Positions 1-5,459 of a stretch of DNA of 5,459 nt are shown here, in pieces. Position 1 is the stretch's first letter. Each line of letters starts with the position of its first letter. The DNA is from an uncultured Atopobium sp. (GTDB lineage: Bacteria > Actinomycetota > Coriobacteriia > Coriobacteriales > Atopobiaceae). The notes beneath the pieces were generated by a model that ran no database searches, had not been told where the DNA came from, and saw nothing but the letters and a program-made list of their open reading frames with translations. The translations under genes and the position numbers were made by a program. The stretch covers positions 1 through 5,459 of the forward strand of contig CAMPCT010000153.1 in the NCBI GenBank assembly GCA_946647055.1, given 5' to 3'.

Positions 1-665
1 AAGGGCTGCTCCTCGTACGGGGTGCCCTTGGCCTCCTCGCCGGTGAGCACGCCCATGTAGTGGAGCTCGTCGCCGGAGATGACGGTGAGCATGTCGGAGG
101 TGTCCAGCTCGAACCACATGGGACCGTGCTCGGTGGGCGTGGATCCGTCGAGCAGGATGGGGTTGCCGCCAAAGGCGAAGCCCGTGTAGAGGTACAGGCG
201 GCCGTCGTCGTCCTTGAGGCAGCCCGGGTCGAACTGGAACGGCTCTCCCCTCTTGCCGATGGGCGTGCCATCCTGGTAGCGCACGTAGCCGTAGAACTCG
301 TACTTGCCGGCGGGCTCGTCGCACACGGCGACCGAGATCATCTTGGTGCCACCCATGAAGTAGTAGAGGTAGTAGCGGCCATCGTCGCCCACCACCATGT
401 CGGGGGCGGCCAGGCCGTTGGTGATGCGGTTCTTGGGAGCGGCCGGGTCCTGCTCGCGACGGTAGATGCAGCCGTGGTAGGTCCAGTTGCCCAGGTCGTC
501 CACGGGCGCCGACCAGCACACGTAGTCGCCCAGGCAGAAGTTGATGCCGTTGAACAGGTCGTGTGATCCATACACGTAGACACGCCCGTCCACGATGTGG
601 GGCTCTGCGTCGGGCACATACTCCCAACTGGGCAGATATGGGTTGAACGCCTGCTTGGTCTTCAT
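1..665 (-). CDS. GH43 glycoside hydrolase, N-terminal part (3' end outside window)
   Basis: The first 221 complete codons of a five-bladed beta-propeller glycosidase of the GH43 type (beta-xylosidase, alpha-L-arabinofuranosidase or arabinanase activities). The start, ATG 665, gives MKTKQAFNPYLPSWEYVPD and has a strong GGAGGGAGAG ribosome site at 671-678. Family signs: PDAEPHIVDGRVYVYGSHD at 18-36, with D19 as probable catalytic base; DYVCWSAP at 47-54; APDMVVGDDGRYYLYYF at 87-103, with D89 as probable pKa-modulating Asp; and SVAVCDEPAGKYEFYGYV farther on. The general-acid Glu, expected in the FFEA-type motif of this group, lies just past the visible end at YEEQPF. There is no signal peptide, so the enzyme is probably cytoplasmic and works on imported oligosaccharides. 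It follows the esterase gene by 134 nt. Subfamily and linkage specificity cannot be decided from this part. Confidence 0.92.
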   Translation of the reverse strand, partial: MKTKQAFNPYLPSWEYVPDAEPHIVDGRVYVYGSHDLFNGINFCLGDYVCWSAPVDDLGNWTYHGCIYRREQDPAAPKNRITNGLAAPDMVVGDDGRYYLYYFMGGTKMISVAVCDEPAGKYEFYGYVRYQDGTPIGKRGEPFQFDPGCLKDDDGRLYLYTGFAFGGNPILLDGSTPTEHGPMWFELDTSDMLTVISGDELHYMGVLTGEEAKGTPYEEQP

Positions 666-689
666 CCGCTCTCCCTCCGTGTCTGACTT

Positions 690-709
690 TTTTGCCGATT
701 CCGGCACAA
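690..709 (-). other. Small stem-loop in the GH43 leader
   Basis: On the minus strand TGCCG-GAAT-CGGCA (706-693) forms a perfect 5-bp stem with a 4-nt loop. With one mismatch it extends to TTGTGCCG/CGGCAAAA (709-690). It lies between the candidate transcription start near 713 and the ribosome site at 671-678, so it would sit close to the 5' end of the mRNA, where such hairpins can slow decay. The run after the stem on the transcribed side is A, not T, so it is not a terminator for these genes. Short stems of this kind can occur by chance. Confidence 0.3.
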
Positions 710-719
710 TATCTTCACA

Positions 720-748
720 AGTATCGAAAAGGGCGCAGGTTTTGTATT
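720..748 (-). promoter_or_regulatory. Candidate promoter of the GH43 gene
   Basis: On the minus strand AATACA (748-743, 3 of 6 to TTGACA) and GATACT (725-720, 4 of 6 to TATAAT) are exactly 17 nt apart. Transcription would start near 713, giving a leader of roughly 48 nt before ATG 665. The -35 is poor, but its first base is the last base of a direct repeat, as expected where an activator makes up for a weak -35. The surrounding 681-780 is about 42% GC by hand count, well below the coding DNA on either side. Promoter calls from six-base boxes are weak evidence. Confidence 0.35.
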
Positions 749-766
749 TCACTAATCTGCGCTTTT
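727..766. repeat. Inverted repeat: operator-like or weak terminator
   Basis: GCGCAG (733-738) and CTGCGC (757-762) are perfect inverted copies with 18 nt between them. The flanking AAAA (727-730) and TTTT (763-766) extend the pairing to 10 bp if a 2-nt bulge (GG at 731-732) is allowed. Read on the minus strand, the hairpin ends in CCCTTTT, so it could act as a weak terminator for the upstream operon. The large loop and four-T tail make that unconvincing. It overlaps the candidate promoter and the direct repeat, so a regulator site is equally possible. Confidence 0.35.
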
Positions 767-776
767 GTTCGCTAAT
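748..776. repeat. Direct repeat TTCRCTAAT, 20-bp period, candidate activator site
   Basis: TTCACTAAT at 748-756 and TTCGCTAAT at 768-776 match in 8 of 9 positions and start 20 bp apart, about two helical turns. On the transcribed side the copies read ATTAGCGAA and ATTAGTGAA. AraC-family proteins often bind two directly repeated half-sites with roughly this spacing, and an AraC gene lies about 1.1 kb away in the same gene set. I see no further copy elsewhere in the window. Binding by this regulator is inference. Confidence 0.45.
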
Positions 777-799
777 CCAAGACAATCGCTCGTCCGACG

Positions 800-1849
800 T
801 CACTCCATCCGCTCATCCAGGAACTCGCCCAGCTCGTCGAGGGTCTCCTCCGCATAGAGCGGGTCGCTCGCGTGTCCCATGCCCGGCTCGAGCCGGTAGC
901 ACACCGCGTCCTCCCCCAGCTCCCGCGAGAGCTGTTCGGCCAGACGTTCCGAGTGCAGGTAGGGCACCGTGATGTCGGCGTCGCCGTGGATGATCCACGC
1001 CGAGAGGCCAGAGAGATCGTTCTCCTCCACGTAGGTGTGAGGGTCGTAGTAGGCCCGCTCCTCGAGCGTCATCTCGGAGACGTTCCTGCGGAACCATGCC
1101 GACTCGAAGTCCTCGTAGCCCATGAGCAGGTCCGGGCTGGCCCAGGAGTTGGCGACGGCAAGCACCGGCGCGGGGATGCCGAGCTCTGCCCAGTCCGCCT
1201 CGCCCGTGTCGTTGTCGACGTGCCCGTAGTAGTCCACGAGGACGTCCACGTGCGCAGAGACGTCGCCAAGCTGGTCCTGGCCGACGAAGGTCAGGTCGTT
1301 GAACTGGTCGTCATTGGTGACGGCGCACATCACCGCCAGATAGCCGCCCGCCGACTCGCCGAAGACCGCGATGCGCGAGGCGTCGTAACCGTACTCGTCC
1401 GCATGCGCGCGCAGGTAGCGGATGGCCGCCTTACAGTCGCAGACCGCCCCGGGGAAGGGCTCCTCCTGCGCCAGGCGGTAGTTGACGGACGCGCAGGCAT
1501 AGCCGCGGTCGCGGAAGTGGCGGTACATGAGCTGGGCCTGCCTCGTCTGGGAGTCACCCAGCACGAAGCCGCCGCCATGGATGATGACGAAGAGCTTGGG
1601 CGTCTTCCCGTCCTCCGCGTCGGGCACGTAGAGGTCGAGGTACTGGCTCTCGGAGTCCATGGCATAGCGGACTCCCAGGTAGCTGGTGCCGCCATCCCAT
1701 TCCGCAGACTCGTCGAGCGGCACCGACCCCACCGTCAGGTTGCACCAGACGGCCCGGGCCGCCTTGGGGTAGGCGGCCACGAGGCCCACGACGGCAGCAC
1801 ATGCGACGAGGGCGATTCCCCCAATCACGCGTGCAACGGTCTTCCCCAT
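800..1849 (-). CDS. Alpha/beta-hydrolase, carbohydrate-esterase-like, membrane-anchored or exported
   Basis: A 349-residue serine hydrolase of the HGGG esterase type (hormone-sensitive-lipase or BD-FAE-like group). Visible parts: oxyanion motif HGGGF at 91-95; nucleophile elbow GESAG with Ser166; probable acid Asp292 in HGDADITVPY; catalytic His326 in GMGHAS. The triad is complete and the length is normal. Residues 1-35 have K3 and R7, then a hydrophobic run at about 8-27, then KAARA. This is either a signal anchor or a signal peptide cleaved after A33, so the enzyme should act at or outside the membrane. The start, ATG 1849, has a strong GGGGAGGAG site just upstream and follows the regulator stop by 25 nt, so it is probably co-transcribed. 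Next to rhamnosidase and GH43 genes it most likely removes acetyl or feruloyl-type esters from plant glycan, but a general carboxylesterase is possible. Fold sure, substrate not. Confidence 0.9.
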   Translation of the reverse strand: MGKTVARVIGGIALVACAAVVGLVAAYPKAARAVWCNLTVGSVPLDESAEWDGGTSYLGVRYAMDSESQYLDLYVPDAEDGKTPKLFVIIHGGGFVLGDSQTRQAQLMYRHFRDRGYACASVNYRLAQEEPFPGAVCDCKAAIRYLRAHADEYGYDASRIAVFGESAGGYLAVMCAVTNDDQFNDLTFVGQDQLGDVSAHVDVLVDYYGHVDNDTGEADWAELGIPAPVLAVANSWASPDLLMGYEDFESAWFRRNVSEMTLEERAYYDPHTYVEENDLSGLSAWIIHGDADITVPYLHSERLAEQLSRELGEDAVCYRLEPGMGHASDPLYAEETLDELGEFLDERME

Positions 1850-1874
1850 GGCTCCTCCCCTTTCCCGTCGACGC

Positions 1875-2663
1875 TCATCTGGCGTTGGACAGTCGGTATT
1901 GCTGTGGCGTCATGCCCGTCTCGCGCTTGAAGGCGGTCTGGAAATGGCTCTGGGACGAATAGGCGAGCTGCGCAGAGACCTCGCCAATCGAGAGCTTGGA
2001 GAAGCGCAGGAGGGCCTTTGCCTCCTCCAGGCGCATCTTCGCGATGTAGCGGCTCGTCGTCATGCCGGTCTCATGCTTGAACTTGGCGGAAAGGTATTCG
2101 GGCGAGAGCCCGACGTCGTCGGCGAGCTCACGCACGGAGACCTGCTCGTGATGGTGGTCGTGGATGTAGCGGATGGCCCGCACGATGTCCTTGTCCTTGA
2201 TGCCCGGGAAGGACAGCTGGCGGACCAGCAGGCAGTAGCTCATGGGGATGATCCGGGAGCTGGCCAGCTCGAGGAGCTCGTCACCGGTGACGCAACCCAG
2301 GATGCGAGACGAGAGCCTGCTGTTGAGCTTGTAGGCGATGCGCCTGGAGACACCGCCCCCGATGGCGGCGTGGAGGCAGATTGCGTTGTGCGCGGCAAGC
2401 AGGTACCGGAGATGGGTCGTGGGGTCGACACCCTCTGGGGGATTGCTCACCTCGGGCATGGCGATGTGCATCAACGGCTCGAGCTCCCCAGAGCTCACGT
2501 AATGGGATATCTGCTCCTCCAAGGTGATGATCTCGTAGGCAGCAAGGTCGTCATCGACGGCATCAAGGCCGTCGAAGTCCCCCACGAGGTCGGCAATCTC
2601 CCTGAGCACCCCTTCCTCAAGCGGGACGGTCGGGTCGATCACATGGCCGTTGGCAGTCGTCAT
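1875..2663 (-). CDS. AraC-family transcriptional regulator
   Basis: A 262-residue DNA-binding regulator. The C-terminal third, about residues 158-258, is a classic AraC/XylS domain with two helix-turn-helix units: HTH1 around 175-196 (VSVRELADDVGLSPEYLSAK) and HTH2 around 225-247, followed by the family signature FKRETGMTPQQYR. The first 150 residues are not an obvious sugar-binding cupin. They resemble the helical N-terminal region of a group of Firmicutes and Actinobacteria AraC proteins (LRYLLAAHNAICLHAAIGGG, about 85-104), for which I know no ligand. No membrane segment or receiver domain is visible. I chose ATG 2663 because GGGAAG lies 6 nt upstream and it starts 13 nt after the rhamnosidase stop. 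GTG 2720 or ATG 2717 would add 18-19 residues and overlap the upstream gene. It sits between two hydrolase genes and probably controls this locus, perhaps as a sugar-responsive activator (inference). Confidence 0.92.
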   Translation of the reverse strand: MTTANGHVIDPTVPLEEGVLREIADLVGDFDGLDAVDDDLAAYEIITLEEQISHYVSSGELEPLMHIAMPEVSNPPEGVDPTTHLRYLLAAHNAICLHAAIGGGVSRRIAYKLNSRLSSRILGCVTGDELLELASSRIIPMSYCLLVRQLSFPGIKDKDIVRAIRYIHDHHHEQVSVRELADDVGLSPEYLSAKFKHETGMTTSRYIAKMRLEEAKALLRFSKLSIGEVSAQLAYSSQSHFQTAFKRETGMTPQQYRLSNAR

Positions 2664-2669
2664 CGTCGG

Positions 2670-2675
2670 CTTCCC
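2670..2675 (-). promoter_or_regulatory. Ribosome binding site deciding the AraC start
   Basis: On the minus strand GGGAAG lies 6 nt before ATG 2663 and immediately after the rhamnosidase stop codon (2677-2679). The stop codon and this site are so close that the regulator may be translated by ribosomes finishing the rhamnosidase. The upstream in-frame starts at 2717 and 2720 have only a weak GAGG nearby, inside the rhamnosidase coding sequence. The match to the consensus is moderate, so this supports the start without proving it. Confidence 0.55.
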
Positions 2676-2676
2676 A

Positions 2677-5459
2677 TCAGGCCATGCGCTCGTCGGCAAG
2701 CGCGCGCAGGTCGGCATCACAGGCCTCGAGCTCGCTCGCGGTCATGTGGTAGTTCTGGCCCAGGCCCTGTGTCTGGAGCTCGCGCAGGGTCCTGTCATGG
2801 TCGAAGCGCGTGGCGACGAAGTCGAAGTCGTCCACGTGGCGGCGCAGGACCTCGGAGGTGTCGGTGGTCTCGAGGATGCGGCCGAGCGTCCAGTCGGCGG
2901 TGGGCACGCGCCGCAGCGGCTCGGTGGTCTCGTAGGACACCTCGTAGGAGCCGGGCCCCAGCTCGCGACCGCCCAGGCGCTCGTAGGCGTCGTCCGGGGC
3001 AAGCGGCAGCTCGACCTCGGCGGTCGCCCCAAAGGGCACGGTGACGCGGACGGTCAGCCCATCCTCGCCCTGGCACTCCCAGGCAACGTGCCACCTGCCG
3101 GCGGCGGTGCCCTGCGAGATGCAGACGGAGCCCAGGCGCCAGTCGACGCGCGGCGCGATGCGCGCAGTGGCATAGCCGGGCGTCGTGGGGACGAGGCCTG
3201 CCGCATACGAGAACAGCCACTCGACGATGGAGCCATAGGAGTAGTGGTTCATCGAGTTCATGTCGATGCCGGTGATGTGGCCGGTCTCGTCGAGCGAGTT
3301 CCAGCGCTCCCAGATGGTGGTGGCCCCCAGGTTCACGGCGAAGAGCCAGCTGGGGTAGTCCTCGTTGAGCAGCAGGTCGTAGGCCTCGCGGTCGAGCCCC
3401 ACCCGGGAGAGCGCGGGGCAGATGAGCGGGGTGCCGCAGAATCCGGTCGTCAGGTGGTTGTCGTTGAGCTGCAGCATGCTACGCAGGCGCTGCCTCGACC
3501 ATGCCTGGTTGCCCAGCCCATAGGTGAGCGAGAGCACGTAGGCGGTCTGCGTGGTCACAGCACAGCGGCCGGTCGCGGTGAAGTACTCCGCCGCAATCCA
3601 GGAGCGCACGCCATCAGCGACCTGGTCATAGCGGTCGGCCATGGCCGTGCGCCCGAGCACGCGCGCGGCGTCGGCCACGATGCGGGCGCTCCTCCAGTAG
3701 TAGACGTAGGCGATGAGACCCTCGTCGGTACCGCCCTTGCGTCCGCCGCGGTCGGTCGAGTCGAGGGAGAGCCAGTCGCCGTAGTGGAACTCGCGACCCC
3801 AGCCGTGGTCCTCGCCGTCGACGCGGCCGATCCAGTCGACCCAGGCGCACATGGCGTCGAAGTGCTCGGCCAGGATGGAGGGGTCGCCCTCCGCCAGGTA
3901 CATGTTCCAGGGAATGAACGTGGTGGCGTCGCCCCAGATGGCAGAGCCGTGAGGCTGGCCAAACGAGGGGATGACCCAGGGCACGCCGCCATCGCGCGCC
4001 TGCTGCTCGAGGGCCATGTCGTAAAGGTACTTGCGGTAGAACGCATAGGGTTCGGCCAGGCGCAGGGCCGTGCCCGAGAACACGTTGGCGTCGCCCGTCC
4101 AGCCCATGCGCTCGTCGCGCTGCGGGCAGTCGGTGGGGGTGTCGAGGAAGTTGTCGCGCATGCCCCAGCGTGCGTTCGAGATGAGCTGGTTCACCTTGGA
4201 GCTGCCGGTCACGATGGTGCCCCGCTGGGAGTCGAAGTCGGAGTAGAGCGCCACGCCCGTGAAGTCGGCCGGGTCGAGGTCGCGGATGCCCTCGACCTTG
4301 ACGTACTGGTAGCCATAGAAGGTGAATGCGGGGCTGATGGTCTTCTCGACGCCATCGCTCACGTACCAGAACTCGGCCTTTGCCGTGCGCAGGTTGCCGC
4401 GATAGAAGTTGCCGTCCTGGAGGAGTTCGCCAAACTGCAGGTGGATGAGGGTGCCGGCGGCCTCCCGAACGTGCAGGCGGAAGGTGCCCGCGATGTTCTG
4501 GCCAAGGTCGAGCACCCGCTCTCCCGCAGGGGTGCGGACGAGCGCGGGCGAGAAGGTCTCATGCGCCACGACGGGCAGGCTCAGGCGATCGTGGAGCCTC
4601 GCCGTCGCCTGTGCGGCGACCTCGGGGTCGAGCGGCGTCGCCTGAACCGGCTCCATGGGCGCGAGCATGTCGTCACGGTGCTCGCCGTCGTAGATGTTCG
4701 AGAAGGTGATGGTGCTGCGGGTGACCTCCCAGGTCCCATCGGTGCCGATGACCTGCTCGGAACCATCGGCATAGGTCACGCGGAGCTCGGCGATGAGGCG
4801 CCAGTCGTTGCCATACCAGCCTTCGTCAGAGAGGATGAAGCTGAAGCGCCCGCTGTACCAGCCATGGCCCAGCATGATCGAGAGCAGGGGCGTCTCGTTG
4901 GCCTCGCGGGCAGCGGTCAGCTGGTCGGTGATGTCGTAGGTCTGGTACTGGAGCCACCGGTCGTAGGCGTGCGTGCCGGGGGCAAGGTACTCGTGGCCCA
5001 CGTGATGGCCGTCGATGTACGCCTTGTAGACGCCCAGGCCGCACACGCACAGGCGCGCCGAGACGATCTGCACGCCTGCGAGGTCGAGCTCCTTCGAGAA
5101 CACCGGGTGGCGCGGCTCGGCATAGTCGCAGGTGACCCACTGGGCTGCCCAGGGCTCTCCCATCTTGCCCGTCTCGAACCAGGAGACGTCGCTCGTCGCC
5201 TCCTCGCCAGCGTCCGTACGGACGGAGACCTGCCACTCGTAGCGCGTGCGCGGCACGAGCGGCACCTCGAGCGCGCAGGCCTTGGCATCGAGCGTGGCCC
5301 AGCCGGTATCGGCGACATTGGCGCCGTCACGTGTGACGACGACGCGCGAGGCAACGGCACGCGTGCCGGCGGCGTCCTCGACCTGCCACGAGAAGGTGGG
5401 CTTTGCGCCAAGGTCGAAGCCGAGCGGGTTGGCGATGTGGTTGACGGCGAGATGCGTGA
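2677..5459 (-). CDS. GH78 alpha-L-rhamnosidase (5' end just outside window)
   Basis: Predicted to hydrolyse terminal alpha-L-rhamnose from plant glycans or glycosides by the inverting GH78 mechanism. The frame stays open to the window edge, giving 926 visible residues (first full codon 5457-5455). The first residues, THLAVNHIANPLGFDLG, match the usual GH78 beginning, so only a few residues should be missing; the internal GTG at 5265 is not the start. Domains, approximate, in visible numbering: Ig-like N-terminal domain 1-100; rhamnosidase N domain 115-290 (GHGWYSGR near 197-204); concanavalin-like domain 300-400 with LGQNIAG; (alpha/alpha)6 catalytic barrel 414-754; C-terminal beta domain 755-844; extra tail 845-926. 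The acidic motif DCPQRDERMGWTGD gives D443, E449 (probable general acid) and D456. TTIWERW gives E717, the probable general base, and NHYSYG follows at about 737. All key residues are present. No signal peptide is visible, so it is probably cytoplasmic. Family is near certain; substrate unknown. Confidence 0.95.
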   Translation of the reverse strand, partial: THLAVNHIANPLGFDLGAKPTFSWQVEDAAGTRAVASRVVVTRDGANVADTGWATLDAKACALEVPLVPRTRYEWQVSVRTDAGEEATSDVSWFETGKMGEPWAAQWVTCDYAEPRHPVFSKELDLAGVQIVSARLCVCGLGVYKAYIDGHHVGHEYLAPGTHAYDRWLQYQTYDITDQLTAAREANETPLLSIMLGHGWYSGRFSFILSDEGWYGNDWRLIAELRVTYADGSEQVIGTDGTWEVTRSTITFSNIYDGEHRDDMLAPMEPVQATPLDPEVAAQATARLHDRLSLPVVAHETFSPALVRTPAGERVLDLGQNIAGTFRLHVREAAGTLIHLQFGELLQDGNFYRGNLRTAKAEFWYVSDGVEKTISPAFTFYGYQYVKVEGIRDLDPADFTGVALYSDFDSQRGTIVTGSSKVNQLISNARWGMRDNFLDTPTDCPQRDERMGWTGDANVFSGTALRLAEPYAFYRKYLYDMALEQQARDGGVPWVIPSFGQPHGSAIWGDATTFIPWNMYLAEGDPSILAEHFDAMCAWVDWIGRVDGEDHGWGREFHYGDWLSLDSTDRGGRKGGTDEGLIAYVYYWRSARIVADAARVLGRTAMADRYDQVADGVRSWIAAEYFTATGRCAVTTQTAYVLSLTYGLGNQAWSRQRLRSMLQLNDNHLTTGFCGTPLICPALSRVGLDREAYDLLLNEDYPSWLFAVNLGATTIWERWNSLDETGHITGIDMNSMNHYSYGSIVEWLFSYAAGLVPTTPGYATARIAPRVDWRLGSVCISQGTAAGRWHVAWECQGEDGLTVRVTVPFGATAEVELPLAPDDAYERLGGRELGPGSYEVSYETTEPLRRVPTADWTLGRILETTDTSEVLRRHVDDFDFVATRFDHDRTLRELQTQGLGQNYHMTASELEACDADLRALADERMA

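Noticed and set aside
60..566. Plus-strand open frame of 168 codons
   Set aside because: Its Val/Ala/His-rich product is the antisense shadow of the GH43 gene, whose minus-strand frame carries clear family motifs.
690..709. Hairpin next to a T run as an intrinsic terminator
   Set aside because: The T run precedes the hairpin on the plus strand and appears as A after it on the minus strand, so it has the wrong arrangement for either direction.
1799..1810. Possible lipobox LVAC (residues 14-17) in the esterase N-terminus
   Set aside because: The four residues fit the pattern, but the sequence stays hydrophobic for about ten residues after the Cys, which is unlike a lipoprotein and more like a membrane anchor.
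872..1930. Long open frame of 352 codons on the plus strand
   Set aside because: It lies antisense to the esterase, which has a full catalytic triad and a good ribosome site. The plus-strand product has no recognisable motif, and in GC-rich DNA such antisense frames are expected.
1848..3044. Long open frame of 398 codons on the plus strand
   Set aside because: It is antisense to the AraC gene and the end of GH78. The last third turns into an Arg/Ala/Ser-rich string typical of a wrong frame, and there is no domain signature.
2677..5265. GTG at 5265 as the start of GH78
   Set aside because: The frame continues upstream to the window edge and encodes conserved N-terminal GH78 sequence, including VNHIANPLGFDLG, so the true start lies at or beyond position 5459.

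Overview
This window is a short carbohydrate-utilisation locus. All four genes lie on the minus strand, so transcription runs from the right end of the window to the left. The coding DNA is GC-rich, with G/C-ending codons dominating and Shine-Dalgarno sites of the GGAGG type. The protein families and base composition fit a high-GC gut or rumen bacterium, and my best guess is a coriobacterium of the Collinsella/Olsenella kind. That placement is inference from composition and protein style; no marker gene is present.

Layout in transcription order: (1) 5459-2677, a family GH78 alpha-L-rhamnosidase that is complete except probably for a few N-terminal residues beyond the window edge; (2) 2663-1875, an AraC-type transcriptional regulator starting 13 nt after the rhamnosidase stop; (3) 1849-800, an alpha/beta-hydrolase of the esterase type with an N-terminal membrane or signal segment, starting 25 nt after the regulator stop; (4) a 134-nt AT-richer gap (666-799) with a possible activator-dependent promoter, a direct repeat, an inverted repeat and a leader hairpin; (5) 665 to the left edge, the first 221 codons of a GH43 glycoside hydrolase that runs out of the window. 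Genes 1-3 are spaced like one operon. The GH43 gene may be read through from it, started from its own promoter, or both.

The set makes sense as a small system for a rhamnose-containing, acylated plant glycan or glycoside. The esterase would remove ester groups, GH78 would release L-rhamnose, and GH43 would remove arabinose or xylose, with the AraC protein sensing a sugar and switching the genes on. GH43 has no signal peptide and none is visible in GH78, while the esterase has a membrane or export segment, which suggests steps on both sides of the membrane. The exact substrate cannot be read from the sequence.

I see no RNA gene, mobile element, CRISPR array or clearly novel system. The most interesting non-coding signal is a 9-bp direct repeat with 20-bp periodicity just upstream of the GH43 gene, placed where an AraC-family activator would bind.
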